Numbered from the stretch's first letter, positions 1 to 11,211 are shown. The stretch is DNA of 41,362 bases from Bacillota bacterium (GCA_012735315.1 JAAYHS010000084.1:1-41362); one strand, 5' to 3'. Notes: generated by a model not told the origin, from the sequence alone. Numbers and translations: made by a program.

Positions 1-120
1 AAAATAATAGTGGAAAATTTTGCTTAAAATGACGATATTGTTAGTAAGAGAACGGTGATTTGGCACCCAATATAAAACCCGTTTACGTCGTGGTATAAAA
101 AAGAAAAAGGAGGTGGAAAA

Positions 121-579
121 ATGAGGTTATCACCGATCGGGTTGCAAATTCGACCGATGACCGAAGACGACTACCATGCCGTATATCGGTTATACCGGCA
201 ATTAATCGGAACCGGAACCTATTGCGGTGTTCCGGAATTCAACCGTATTTTTAAACAGTTTTTTAATTCCGACGACCGGGAGGCCTATGTGGCCACCGTA
301 CATAACCGGGTGATCGGTTTTGTGACTTTGTATTACTTTGATGTTTTCCGTTGTTCCGGACAAGTCGCCAGTATTCAAGAGTTGATCGTAACGGAAGAAT
401 TTCGAGGGCGTGGGGTCGGCAGGGCGTTAATCGAATTTGTGAAACAAAAAGTAAAAGAGAAAAATTGCCGCTGTTTGGAAGTCGCCGCCGATTTATGGCA
501 GGACGGTGCCAAATCGTTTTATAAAAGATATGGATTGATGGGCAAATCGTTAATGTTGGCCAATGACCATGGAAACTAG
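121..579 (+). CDS. GNAT-family N-acetyltransferase
   Basis: A 152-residue single-domain GNAT acetyltransferase, the usual size for the fold; these enzymes move an acetyl group from acetyl-CoA to an amine. The acetyl-CoA-binding motif A is RGRGVGRA at about residues 95-102, after a beta strand (IQELIV) and before a long helix. The C-terminal part, with a conserved FYKRYGL segment near residues 131-138, is also typical. An AGGAGGTGG ribosome site lies a few bases before the ATG. The substrate cannot be read from the sequence; it could be a small molecule, an antibiotic or a protein N-terminus. It is a lone gene closed by a terminator about 30 bases downstream. The family call is secure; the role is unknown. 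Confidence 0.88.
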   Translation: MRLSPIGLQIRPMTEDDYHAVYRLYRQLIGTGTYCGVPEFNRIFKQFFNSDDREAYVATVHNRVIGFVTLYYFDVFRCSGQVASIQELIVTEEFRGRGVGRALIEFVKQKVKEKNCRCLEVAADLWQDGAKSFYKRYGLMGKSLMLANDHGN

Positions 580-612
580 GGAACATGGTTACCGACCGAC
601 AATTAAACCATT

Positions 613-639
613 ACTAGCTTTGATGAGCTAGTATTTTTT
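613..639 (+). terminator. Rho-independent terminator after the GNAT gene
   Basis: A 7-bp perfect stem (ACTAGCT/AGCTAGT, loop TTGATG) is followed by ATTTTTT. The outer bases TAAACCA and TGGTTTA can extend the hairpin. Confidence 0.8.
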
Positions 640-776
640 GGTTTAGTTTCGTTAATCGATAATTTGTGAAATATTTCGGCCGTGTTTAGCCGAGAAATAG
701 CGTCGATAGCTTTTCGGGTGTTAATAAATATAATTGAAAATAATATTTTGAAATATATGGAGATCCAATAAAGTAA
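640..776 (+). other. Non-coding stretch between two terminators
   Basis: No credible ORF is seen. A hairpin at about 672-698 pairs TATTT with AAATA and CGGC with GCCG across a two-base bulge. The stretch ends at the terminator at 777-800, which has no visible gene to serve. It could be a small RNA gene or the remnant of a lost gene. Confidence 0.3.
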
Positions 777-800
777 AACCGGGCGTGTCGCCTGGTTTTT
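777..800 (+). terminator. Rho-independent terminator without an obvious gene
   Basis: A 9-bp stem AACCGGGCG/CGCCTGGTT with one G-T pair and a TGT loop runs straight into a T tract. Confidence 0.7.
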
Positions 801-810
801 AATTATCCCG

Positions 811-994
811 AGTAGTCGCCCATCCCAGTGAGTTGGGGCCTGTAAAAACCGCCAACCGCCTTACCCCACCCGTTGTCCGATCAGTCTTAGTTATTCAGTA
901 GCAACGCCCCTCTCCGCGAATGCAACTGATTTTGAAGGTTCGTAGAGGGGCAGTATGTTTTATTCGTGGTTTTAATTGTATTGTGGTCAGATCT
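811..994. repeat. Left flank of an intergenic repeat, with a long hairpin
   Basis: This begins with AGTAGTCGCCCA, which also occurs at 41207-41218; AGTAGTCG alone recurs at 39997-40004 after dnaJ. At 906-951 an inverted repeat pairs GCCCCTCT with AGAGGGGC, with CGAA/TTCG pairing further in. Short ORFs exist on both strands but none has a convincing start site or composition. The stretch precedes copy 1 of the palindromic element. Confidence 0.45.
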
Positions 995-1155
995 CCACCG
1001 GGGATTAAACTGCACGGCTTGGTATGTAAAAATGTTTCAAATCCTTTTCGGGATCGGCTGCCCTTCGCTAGTCGGCTTCGAAGGATCACGGAGCCCGGTG
1101 AAACCGGGCTTTGGAATGCTTTTCCCACATAGCCGTGGGTTTCAACCCGCGGCGG
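995..1155. repeat. Palindromic MITE-like element, copy 1 (complete)
   Basis: An element of about 161 bp with imperfect terminal inverted repeats: the first 25 bases match the reverse complement of the last 25 at 18 positions. It folds into successive hairpins: ATCC/GGGAT (about 1040-1055), CCTTCG/CGAAGG at the centre, GCCCGGT-GAA-ACCGGGC, and CCGTGGGTT/AACCCGCGG. Related sequence is found at 40082-40185 and 41271-41362. It encodes no transposase, so it would be a non-autonomous element or a structured repeat. Confidence 0.65.
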
Positions 1156-1207
1156 CCTTCCAGGCTCGCTTCGAGCGAATCAATACCCGGTGAAACGGTT
1201 AGCGTTA

Positions 1208-1235
1208 TTGTAATCGTCCATTCGAAGCTTATAAT
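1208..1235 (+). promoter_or_regulatory. Possible sigma-A promoter upstream of ligA
   Basis: TTGTAA (1208-1213) and TATAAT (1230-1235) are separated by 16 bases. The -10 is perfect and the -35 is weak. It lies 214 bases before the ligA ATG; 1236-1448 holds no convincing gene. Confidence 0.35.
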
Positions 1236-1367
1236 CATTATCCCATCGTTTTCGGATCACGACACAAACATGAATGAGAAAACATTTGAAAGAGTATTTC
1301 CGATGATTCAAACGGCAGGATTTTTTAAGCGAAATGTATAACTAATCTGGAAATATGGAAATTATGA

Positions 1368-3797
<2,430 letters not shown>

Positions 3798-3808
3798 TAA
3801 ACTAGTGT

Positions 3809-3837
3809 TTGATGAACTCTTTCTTAAAAGTTAATTT
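3809..3837 (+). promoter_or_regulatory. Possible sigma-A promoter before the exonuclease gene
   Basis: TTGATG, 17 bases, TAATTT lies just after the ligA stop, in AT-rich DNA where chance matches are common. Confidence 0.3.
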
Positions 3838-3914
3838 CCCGATTAGCTCAATGCGATTTTTAGTCTTATGAAAAGACGAGATTTAAGGGATAAATAGAAA
3901 AGAGGTGACTAGAT

Positions 3915-4769
3915 ATGGCTTGTTTTACTGCAATTGACTTTGAAACAGCTCAAGGTCCCCGTTGGAGTATATGTCAAATCGGACTCATAAGGGTTAAAAA
4001 TGGAGAAATTAAGCACACATATTCTCAATTAATAAAACCACCTGGGAATAAATATTCTAGAGAGAATACACTAGTTCATGGAATTAATTCTTCAATTACA
4101 AAGAATTCTCCTATTTTCCCGGATATATGGAAAGAAATTAAAGTTTATATTGAAAATCAACTTGTTGTTGCTCATAACATTGAATTTGATATAGATTGTT
4201 TAATAAAAACCTTAACTTATTATAATATCGATATTCCTAAATTTGACATTGATTGTACTTTTAGAAAAACCGGTCTGTCATTGGTTGATTTATGTCAAGC
4301 TTTTAATATTGAATTAGAAAATCATCATAATGCGATTCAAGATGCTTTAGCGTGTTCAAAAGTTTATTTACGTCTTTTAAATGGTGATACTCCTGATTTG
4401 TCTAAAATAAAAAGGATGAAAGCAAAAAATAAAATTTATGAAAGACCAGGCCACGAAAGGCTAAAGGGAGATTTGTTAAAACCAAACAGAGATAAGGATA
4501 TAGCTAATATAAATAATCCGTTTTACGGTAAAAAAGTAGTATTTACAGGTGTATTATTGTCAATGAATCGAGAAGAAGCTGCCCGTATTATTAAAAAGTT
4601 AGGGGCAGATATTGATACAAATATAACGGCTAAAACTAATTATGTAATAGTAGGTATTGATCCGGGTCCATTAAAAATGAGAAAGATAGAAATGTATAAC
4701 AATGAGGGTAGCTCTATTCAAATTATTAAAGAAGATGAATTTTTAAATATGATTAAAAAACTCGCGTAA
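3915..4769 (+). CDS. DEDDh 3'-5' exonuclease (DnaQ/epsilon-like) with C-terminal BRCT domain
   Basis: A 284-residue protein with two domains. Residues 1-155 form a DnaQ-like exonuclease: Exo I is AIDFET (Asp and Glu bind metal), Exo II includes HNIEFDID, and Exo III has the HNAIQDA His/Asp pair. After a basic linker, residues 198-284 form a BRCT domain (KKVVFTGVL, then TNYVIVG) of the kind found at the end of LigA. It probably trims DNA ends in repair or replication. The start has an excellent AGAGGTGA site. The gene is as AT-rich as the 3' part of ligA and unlike gatC downstream, so it probably arrived in the same transfer. Exonuclease-BRCT fusions are known in Firmicutes, but I assign no gene name. 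Confidence 0.9.
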   Translation: MACFTAIDFETAQGPRWSICQIGLIRVKNGEIKHTYSQLIKPPGNKYSRENTLVHGINSSITKNSPIFPDIWKEIKVYIENQLVVAHNIEFDIDCLIKTLTYYNIDIPKFDIDCTFRKTGLSLVDLCQAFNIELENHHNAIQDALACSKVYLRLLNGDTPDLSKIKRMKAKNKIYERPGHERLKGDLLKPNRDKDIANINNPFYGKKVVFTGVLLSMNREEAARIIKKLGADIDTNITAKTNYVIVGIDPGPLKMRKIEMYNNEGSSIQIIKEDEFLNMIKKLA

Positions 4770-4838
4770 TTTTACTATAAATTTAATGATTATCCATTTT
4801 AGTCAGGGGCAAATTTCGAAAGGAATTATCACCTAACC

Positions 4839-5129
4839 ATGAATCTTACTCAAGCTAATATCGAAGAAATAGCCCGATTGGCGCGGCTGGAATTATCGGA
4901 GGCCGAGGAAGAAGAGTTTACCCGGCAACTTAATCGGATCCTCGGTTTTATGGAGCGGTTGAACCGGGTGGATACCACGGGAGTGGAGCCTACCGCCCAT
5001 GTGGTCCCATTATTCAATGTATTTCGCCCCGATCAAACGGAGCCGTCTTTGGATCCGGAGGCGGTATTGGCGAACGCGCCGGAGCGGGACGGCAATTTTT
5101 TTAAAGTTCCGAAGGTTTTGGAGGACTGA
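4839..5129 (+). CDS. gatC: Aspartyl/glutamyl-tRNA amidotransferase subunit C
   Basis: A 96-residue GatC, full length. It wraps around GatA and GatB and stabilises the GatCAB complex, which amidates Glu-tRNA(Gln) and/or Asp-tRNA(Asn). The family pattern is plain: an N-terminal helix IEEIARLARLELSEAE, a central ILGFMERLNRVDT, then GVEPTAHV, and a C-terminal FFKVPKVLE that docks on GatA. It is the first gene of gatCAB, 21 bases ahead of gatA. Base composition returns to the window norm here, at the right edge of the AT-rich tract. Its ribosome site (AAAGGA) is rather far from the ATG. Confidence 0.96.
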   Translation: MNLTQANIEEIARLARLELSEAEEEEFTRQLNRILGFMERLNRVDTTGVEPTAHVVPLFNVFRPDQTEPSLDPEAVLANAPERDGNFFKVPKVLED

Positions 5130-5150
5130 GAAGCGCGGGAGGTCGTTTGT

Positions 5151-6635
5151 TTGAGTTTAGCTGATAAAACCGCCCATGAATTACGGGACTTGCTGCTCGC
5201 GAAAGAAATTAAAGCCGCCGAGATCTTAGAGGCGGTTTTGCGGCGTATTAGAGCGGTTGAGTCCAAAATTCACGCCTATTTGACTTTGAATGAAGAACAA
5301 GCCAGGGATGAAGCGAAACGCATCGACGAACTGTTGGCCAAGGGTGAATCCTTGCCTCCTTTAGCGGGGATACCGATTGCGGTTAAAGACAATCTGTCCA
5401 CCGCCGGTATCCGGACCACCTGCGCTTCTAAAATACTTGAAAATTATATCCCCCCCTATGACGCGACAGTGGTGGAACTACTTAAAAAGAACCGGTTGAT
5501 TTTATGCGGCAAAACCAATCTGGACGAGTTCGGAATGGGTTCTTCCACCGAAAATTCCGGTTGGTTCGTGACGCGCAATCCTTGGGATCCGGAAGCGGTC
5601 CCCGGCGGTTCCAGCGGAGGAGCGGCGGCGGCGGTCAGCGCCGGAGGGACGATTTTGGCTTTAGGATCCGATACCGGGGGTTCGATCCGTTTACCGGCCG
5701 CCTACTGCGGGGTGGTCGGTTTAAAACCCACTTATGGGAGAGTATCCCGCTACGGATTGATTGCCTACGCCTCTTCTCTGGATCAAATCGGCCCCTTGAC
5801 CAAGGATGTCACCGATTGCGCGTTGTTGTTGCAAATAATCGCCGGTTATGATCGGCGGGATTCGACTTCCGTCAATTATCCGGTCCCCGATTATGAGTCG
5901 GAAATGAAAAAAAGCGTTAGGGGGCTGAGAATCGGCTTGGTCCGGGAATACCTGGCCGAGGGTCTCAGCGAGCCGGTTAGAGCGGCTGTCGCCAACGCCG
6001 TTGCAGTTTTTAAGGAACTCGGCGCGGAAGTAGTGGAGATCTCACTGCCTTATACCGAATATGCCTTAGCCGCCTATTACATAATCGCTTCGGCGGAGGC
6101 CAGCTCCAATTTGGCCCGTTACGACGGGGTCCGTTACGGACACCGGGCCGGGAAAGAGGTTTCCGATGCGGTCGAGTTGATGCTGAAGACCCGCCGGGAA
6201 GGATTCGGAGCGGAGGTAAAGCGCCGCATAATGGTGGGGACTTATGTCTTGAGCGCCGGATATTACGACGCTTATTACTTAAAAGCGCAGCAAGTCAGAA
6301 CTCTAATCCGGGAAGATTTCAAACGGGCCTTTCAAAAGTGCGATTTGATATTGACTCCGACCGCTCCCAACACCGCCTTTAAAATCGGCGCCAAGACCGA
6401 TGATCCGTTGGAGATGTATTTGACCGATATTTATGCCGTCACCGCCAATTTGGCCGGGATCCCGGCGCTTTCGATTCCCGGCGGCTTCGACCGGGGAATG
6501 CCGATCGGGATTCAACTGTTGGGCCCGGCGTTTCAAGAAGCGATCTTATTACGGGCAGCCTATGGTTTTGAACAAGCCACCGATTTCCATCGGAAAAGGC
6601 CTAATTTAAAATTAACCTTAGGCATAAGCCATTGA
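5151..6635 (+). CDS. gatA: Aspartyl/glutamyl-tRNA amidotransferase subunit A (amidase)
   Basis: The glutaminase/amidase subunit of GatCAB, 494 residues (usual length about 485). It frees ammonia from glutamine with a Ser-cisSer-Lys triad, visible as Lys79 (IAVKDN), Ser154 (PGGSSGG) and Ser178 (GSDTGGSIR). A C-terminal region (PTAPNTAF..., IPGGF, PIGIQLLG) completes the amidase-signature fold. Translation starts at a TTG with GGGAGG upstream. It lies between gatC and gatB and is certainly co-transcribed with them. A GatCAB complex implies that at least Gln-tRNA or Asn-tRNA is made indirectly in this organism. Confidence 0.98.
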   Translation: MSLADKTAHELRDLLLAKEIKAAEILEAVLRRIRAVESKIHAYLTLNEEQARDEAKRIDELLAKGESLPPLAGIPIAVKDNLSTAGIRTTCASKILENYIPPYDATVVELLKKNRLILCGKTNLDEFGMGSSTENSGWFVTRNPWDPEAVPGGSSGGAAAAVSAGGTILALGSDTGGSIRLPAAYCGVVGLKPTYGRVSRYGLIAYASSLDQIGPLTKDVTDCALLLQIIAGYDRRDSTSVNYPVPDYESEMKKSVRGLRIGLVREYLAEGLSEPVRAAVANAVAVFKELGAEVVEISLPYTEYALAAYYIIASAEASSNLARYDGVRYGHRAGKEVSDAVELMLKTRREGFGAEVKRRIMVGTYVLSAGYYDAYYLKAQQVRTLIREDFKRAFQKCDLILTPTAPNTAFKIGAKTDDPLEMYLTDIYAVTANLAGIPALSIPGGFDRGMPIGIQLLGPAFQEAILLRAAYGFEQATDFHRKRPNLKLTLGISH

Positions 6636-6681
6636 ACGAAAACCCTATTTAGCCTAAGTTATCTTCAAAGGAGAGAACGAT

Positions 6682-8151
6682 TTGCCCCTTTCCGACTACG
6701 ATATGATTATCGGACTGGAAGTCCATGTGGAGTTGAAGACCGCTTCCAAACTTTTCTGTTCTTGCGCCACCCGGTTCGGGGCCGAACCCAACAGCCAGGT
6801 TTGTCCGGTTTGCTTGGGCCTACCGGGGGCGCTTCCCGTTTTAAACGAACGGGCTTTGGAATACGCGGTCGTCGCCGCTTTGGCTTTGAATTGTCAAATC
6901 GCGAAATATAGCAAGTTCGACCGTAAACAATATTTCTATCCCGATCTGCCGAAGGCTTATCAGATATCCCAATATGATTTACCTCTCGCCAAGGATGGTT
7001 GGATCCTGATCCCGGCCGCTAGCGGAGAGTCCGGGGAGAGCAAAAAAGCCGGGATTATCCGGGTCCATCTCGAAGAAGAGGCCGGCAAGACCGTTCATTC
7101 CGGGACAGGGATTCTCGATTCCGATTGCGCCCTGGAGGATTATAACCGTTGCGGAATTCCGTTGCTGGAGATTGTCGGCGCCCCCGATCTTCGCTCCCCA
7201 AAAGAGGCCAAGAATTATCTAGAAAAACTAAAGACTTTGCTGCTTTATACCGGTGTCTCCGACTGTAAAATGGAAGAAGGTTCATTGCGCTGCGACGCCA
7301 ATATCTCGCTCAGGCCCAAGGGAGGGAAGGAATTCGGAACCCCGGTCGAGATTAAAAACATGAATTCGTTCCGGGCGGTTGAGGCCGCTTTGGAATATGA
7401 AGCGCAGCGCCAGGCGAAACTATTGGACGACGGCGTAAAAATAGCGAAACAAACCCGCGCCTGGGATGAGAATAAAGGGATCACCGCATATATGCGTTCC
7501 AAAGAGGAGGCCGGCGATTACCGGTATTTTCCCGAACCGGATTTACCGCCGCTAATTATTGAATCCGAACGGGTTGAACAGCTCCGGCGGACCCTTCCGG
7601 AACTGCCCGATTCCCGAAGAAAACGCTATATCGATCTTTGGGGGCTTCCCGGATATGACGCCGAATTAATCAGCAATTCCAGGCCGTTGGCGGAATTTTT
7701 CGAGACTGCCGTAAATCTTTACGGCGAAGCGAAAACCGTCGCCAACTGGGTAATAAATGAATTGCTACGACTCGTCAATCAAGAGGGCATGGCGATTGAA
7801 ACGATTAAACTGCTCCCGGATCAACTGGTCAAGATGTTAAAAATGATCGACGCCGGAACGATCAGCGGCAAGATCGCCAAGACCGTTTTTGAAGCGATGT
7901 TTAAGAGTGGCAAGGACCCGGAGTCGATCGTCCAGGAGAAGGATTTGGTCCAAATCAATGATTTCGAGGAATTGAAAACGATAGTCGCTGATGCGCTCGA
8001 CGCCAATCCCGAATCCGTCGCCGATTATCTGAGAGGAAAAGAACGGGCCCTTGATTTTTTGGTGGGTCGGGTAATGAAGGAGACCAAGGGCAGGGCCAAT
8101 CCGGGAATGGTTAATCAATTGCTCCGGGAGGAACTGGAGCGGAGACGCTGA
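6682..8151 (+). CDS. gatB: Aspartyl/glutamyl-tRNA amidotransferase subunit B (kinase)
   Basis: The tRNA-binding and kinase subunit, 489 residues (usual about 476). It phosphorylates the misacylated Glu or Asp and passes it the ammonia from GatA. The N-terminus MIIGLEVHVEL, the zinc-type cysteines (CSC and CPVC, then LGLPGALPV), RKQYFYPDLPK, the basic Asp/Asn-rich core and the C-terminal YqeY-like helical tail (GRVMKETKGRANPGMVNQLL) are all present. Translation starts at a TTG with AAAGGAGAG upstream, 46 bases after gatA. No terminator follows directly; the next intergenic stretch carries a heptamer array. Confidence 0.98.
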   Translation: MPLSDYDMIIGLEVHVELKTASKLFCSCATRFGAEPNSQVCPVCLGLPGALPVLNERALEYAVVAALALNCQIAKYSKFDRKQYFYPDLPKAYQISQYDLPLAKDGWILIPAASGESGESKKAGIIRVHLEEEAGKTVHSGTGILDSDCALEDYNRCGIPLLEIVGAPDLRSPKEAKNYLEKLKTLLLYTGVSDCKMEEGSLRCDANISLRPKGGKEFGTPVEIKNMNSFRAVEAALEYEAQRQAKLLDDGVKIAKQTRAWDENKGITAYMRSKEEAGDYRYFPEPDLPPLIIESERVEQLRRTLPELPDSRRKRYIDLWGLPGYDAELISNSRPLAEFFETAVNLYGEAKTVANWVINELLRLVNQEGMAIETIKLLPDQLVKMLKMIDAGTISGKIAKTVFEAMFKSGKDPESIVQEKDLVQINDFEELKTIVADALDANPESVADYLRGKERALDFLVGRVMKETKGRANPGMVNQLLREELERRR

Positions 8152-8175
8152 TGGTCGGGTGGAAACCAAGCGTTT

Positions 8176-8200
8176 GGGAGTCGGAGAAGGGAGCCGGGAG
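8176..8200. repeat. Heptamer-periodic array A (GGGAG type)
   Basis: GAG triplets inside G-rich heptamers start at 8178, 8184, 8191 and 8198, so the spacing is 6, 7 and 7. It runs into a small hairpin AGCCGG/CCGGCT. This is the weakest of the arrays reported here. Confidence 0.4.
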
Positions 8201-8291
8201 TGCCGGCTGATTCAAAGATAATTACTTGTTGTCGGACAGTTGGATCCGATCCGTTTGTCGCTGATGGCTTTGGTGAAAGTGGTGAGTTGGT

Positions 8292-8789
8292 CTGAGCAAG
8301 TTTCTCGATGACCGTGGGAAATTGTTCGGTTTAATTAATCCGTTGGATTTGGGAGTCATTTTGCTCCTTTTTTTGCTGGGAATCAAGGTCATCTCCGATT
8401 ACCGTCCCGAGCCTTTAAAGCTCAAGGAAACTCCGGTTGTTTTCGGACTGTTGGTAAAGGATATCCCGAATAGTTTGGCTGAGAGCATCGCGGTGGGGCA
8501 AGATCTTTTTTTAGACGATTACCATGTTTATTTGGGGAAAATTTATCAAAAAAAGATTCAACCGGCTGAAATAATGATTGAATCAGGGGGAAAACTGATT
8601 TTGACCGCTTCACCCCGGAATTTTGATTTGCGGTTGGAGATCAAAAGAAACGGACGAATCGTGACCGGGCCATCCCGGAGCGGGGTTTATTTTGGGAAAT
8701 TGCCGGTCAGGGTGGGAGATCGTTTGAGGGTTCATACTATGTATACTTCTTTTCAAGGCGAGATCGAATACCTACGGTTGCAACGTTGA
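8292..8789 (+). CDS. DUF4330-like membrane-anchored protein
   Basis: A small protein with one N-terminal transmembrane helix (LDLGVILLLFLLGIKVI) and an extracytoplasmic beta-rich domain of about 125 residues. It resembles DUF4330 proteins. Members of that family, as I recall them, begin with a segment like DERGKLFGKINIIDL just before the helix. Here the matching FLDDRGKLFGLINPLDL lies upstream of the first TTG (8322). The frame is open only back to 8286, so the likely start is the CTG at 8292, which has GGTGAG upstream; starting at 8322 would cut off the conserved segment. It leads a four-gene overlapping surface-polysaccharide cluster. Its function is unknown. Confidence 0.7.
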   Translation: MSKFLDDRGKLFGLINPLDLGVILLLFLLGIKVISDYRPEPLKLKETPVVFGLLVKDIPNSLAESIAVGQDLFLDDYHVYLGKIYQKKIQPAEIMIESGGKLILTASPRNFDLRLEIKRNGRIVTGPSRSGVYFGKLPVRVGDRLRVHTMYTSFQGEIEYLRLQR

Positions 8790-10132
8790 TGCCGATGAGG
8801 GTTGGGAAATGGTTTGAATTAACCGGAACCTCCGAAACCGTAACCAGGCTTTCGACTTTCGTTAAGTTCCTCGGAAAATTTTTCGAATCCGCCGGCGAGT
8901 GTTTTGAGAAACTTTGGATATCCAGCCGGATTTTTAAAATCACGGTCATGATCGGGAGTCGGCTGGAGAGGTTCCGCCGGAATAACGCGGTTTTATGGAA
9001 GACCTTGGAGCGGCGATGGGCGGCTATAATTGAGGCGGCGATCATTCTATTAATAGCCTTGATGCCGGTTTTAAACTCTTGGGAAGCGTTATTGATTCTA
9101 ACCTTGTTTCTGTATGCCATCCGGTTTCCGGCGCGGCAGCGGCCGGATACCGGATTATTAATCTTTTGGATAAGTATGGCCTTAAGCGCGTTAATGGCTA
9201 TGGGAGCGCCGGGACTTAGCCGAATGCTTCCGGTCACCGTCGGACTTTCACTGGCCGGAGTGGCCGGACGGACGTTTTCAGCCGCATTCAGCCGGAAACT
9301 GATCCGATTTATGCTAATGACCGGCTTACTTTGGATGATAATCGGATTTTGGCAACAGTGGACGGGTGTTCCTACGCCCCCGGGCTGGCTGGAGCGGGGC
9401 CAAGCTTGGACGATTTCCGTTCGTAGTTACTCGGTTTTTGGAAATCCCAATATTTACGGACTCTATTTATTATCCATATTAAGCTTCGCCTTTGATGGAA
9501 TCAGCGCCGACAATTATTTCTTCCGGATTATGTCGGGACTGGTCCTAATCTTGACGGTTATCTCTTTATATTTTACCTATTCCAGGACCGCCTGGCTGTT
9601 AGGTATGGCGGCGGCGTTTTATTGGTTTCAAAAGCGGATTAAGTCGGGTAAAAGTTTAGTCTATTTGGGAGCAGGGGCTTTGTTATTATCCCTATTGCCG
9701 GGGTTTAGAACTAGAATGGCGGCATTGGCGTCCCCGTTGGAAAATACTTTCCGGTTGCGGGTCCGAATTTGGCGAAATATTTTAAGATTGATAACCGGCT
9801 CTTGGCTTTGGGGCTTTGGGCCGGGGAGTTTTATCGAAGTCTATCGCCACTTTCCGGCCGGGACCGGTCCGGTCCAACATGGGCACCAGCTTTATCTTCA
9901 GTTATGGTTGGAAAACGGTGTCCTGAGTTTGACCGCTTTCGGCGGAGTGATTGTTAAAAGTCTGGCCGGTTTTTTTGGCAATCGAGGATCGGTAAAAGCG
10001 ACCGCTTTGGCGATATTACTTTTTTTAACTGCCGCTTTCTCGGAAACCTGGTGGGTCCACCCTTTTTGCGGGGGTTATTTTTGGCTCCTGATCGGCTTAC
10101 GATATTCTTTAAAGACGGAGCGAAAAGATTGA
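8789..10132 (+). CDS. O-antigen ligase/polymerase-like membrane protein
   Basis: A protein of about 447 residues with an 80-residue soluble N-terminal region and then about ten hydrophobic segments. Typical Wzy/WaaL-family (PF04932-like) features are the GNPNIYGLYL segment, the YTYSRTAWLLG-type segment before a helix, and a large loop (GFGPGSFIEVYRHF...QHGHQLYLQLWLENG) rich in His and aromatic residues. Such proteins polymerise or transfer lipid-linked glycans outside the membrane. The ATG overlaps the previous stop by one base, and its own stop overlaps csaB by one base, so translation is coupled. Together with CsaB and TagA/WecG it probably handles a secondary wall polysaccharide. The exact reaction is inferred. 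Confidence 0.8.
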   Translation: MPMRVGKWFELTGTSETVTRLSTFVKFLGKFFESAGECFEKLWISSRIFKITVMIGSRLERFRRNNAVLWKTLERRWAAIIEAAIILLIALMPVLNSWEALLILTLFLYAIRFPARQRPDTGLLIFWISMALSALMAMGAPGLSRMLPVTVGLSLAGVAGRTFSAAFSRKLIRFMLMTGLLWMIIGFWQQWTGVPTPPGWLERGQAWTISVRSYSVFGNPNIYGLYLLSILSFAFDGISADNYFFRIMSGLVLILTVISLYFTYSRTAWLLGMAAAFYWFQKRIKSGKSLVYLGAGALLLSLLPGFRTRMAALASPLENTFRLRVRIWRNILRLITGSWLWGFGPGSFIEVYRHFPAGTGPVQHGHQLYLQLWLENGVLSLTAFGGVIVKSLAGFFGNRGSVKATALAILLFLTAAFSETWWVHPFCGGYFWLLIGLRYSLKTERKD

Positions 10133-11211
10133 TGAAGCAGATTCTGATCTTCGGTTACTTGGGCTATGGGAACTTGGGCGATGAGACGAATTTAAAACAT
10201 TTAATTGAATTGCTGCGCGGATTCGACCAAAAAATCAACATTACCGTCATTTCAGCGGCTCCGGACCGTACGATCTCCCAATATCCAGTTAAGGCCGTCG
10301 GAAAGTATAATTTCCCCGGAATTATCCTGGCGCTGAGTGGCGCGGATCTTTTAATCGGCAACAGCGGAAGCCTTTTTCAGGATCTTACCAGTAAAAGAAG
10401 TCTTTGTTATTATTCATTTTTAATTATAGCGGCGAAGCTTTTCAAGGTAAAAGTCTTTTTATACGGTCAGGGAATCGGACCGCTGCGATCAAGAATCGGT
10501 AAGTTTTTAGCGGGCCGGGTTTTAGCGCTGGCCGACGTGATTACGGTACGGGATCGCCTCTCCATCGTAGCTCTTACGGAGTTAAACGCCGGGAAACCGG
10601 AGCTTCACTTGACCGCCGAACCATTATTGGCCTTAAATGGCCCTCCCCTTTCTTCGGTCGAGGATTATCGGGAGCGTTGGAAAGGTTCCAAAGGAATAAG
10701 GTTAGGGTTGATAATTCGCGATTATCATTTTTTAAAAAAGAGGTTCTGGGAGCAGTTGTGTGTATCTTTAAGTTGGAACTCGGAATTCGAGATTTACTTG
10801 ATTCCGCTTCAACCCAAAGATCGGGCTTGGCTCGCGAAACTCGCCGCCGGCCACGGGTTGACGCTTTTGCCAACGGAGGGTCATTGGGAAAAATTGCTCC
10901 GGATCCTCGCCGGGCTGGATTTATTGATAAGCGCCAGACTTCACGGGCTGGTGGCCGCTGTATTGCAAGGCGTTCCCTGTTATGGGCTGGCGGCCGATCC
11001 GAAGGTGGAAGGATTTTGTTTGCAACTGGGAATCTCGTTTACCCCTTTAAATTCGGAGACCGAATGGATGACTATTTGTAATCAAGTCATGACACTCCTC
11101 AGACAACCCCTTGCCGAACGGGCGGCTTACCGCTCCAAACTGACCTTTTGGAAAGCGAGGGCGTTGGAGAATCAAATAATCTTAAAACAATACCTTCAAA
11201 AAGATGATTAA
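10132..11211 (+). CDS. csaB: Polysaccharide pyruvyl transferase CsaB
   Basis: A 359-residue member of the CsaB/WcaK pyruvyltransferase family. CsaB adds pyruvate ketals from PEP to secondary wall polysaccharide, creating the ligand for S-layer-homology (SLH) domains. Visible signatures are the N-terminal ILIFGYLGYGNLGDE, the GNSGSLFQD segment, FLYGQGIGPLRS, VRDRLS, and the C-terminal SARLHGLVAAVLQGVP. The start is the ATG at 10132, which overlaps the previous stop in a TGATG; longer in-frame versions would start inside the upstream gene. It overlaps the next gene by 8 bases. The family call is firm. The link to SLH anchoring is by analogy with Bacillus anthracis and related bacteria. Confidence 0.9.
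   Translation: MKQILIFGYLGYGNLGDETNLKHLIELLRGFDQKINITVISAAPDRTISQYPVKAVGKYNFPGIILALSGADLLIGNSGSLFQDLTSKRSLCYYSFLIIAAKLFKVKVFLYGQGIGPLRSRIGKFLAGRVLALADVITVRDRLSIVALTELNAGKPELHLTAEPLLALNGPPLSSVEDYRERWKGSKGIRLGLIIRDYHFLKKRFWEQLCVSLSWNSEFEIYLIPLQPKDRAWLAKLAAGHGLTLLPTEGHWEKLLRILAGLDLLISARLHGLVAAVLQGVPCYGLAADPKVEGFCLQLGISFTPLNSETEWMTICNQVMTLLRQPLAERAAYRSKLTFWKARALENQIILKQYLQKDD

Noticed and set aside
895-1341. Several short frames on both strands (about 70-77 residues) between the GNAT gene and ligA
   Set aside because: They lie in palindromic repeat DNA, overlap each other on opposite strands, lack good ribosome sites and show no protein-like motif.
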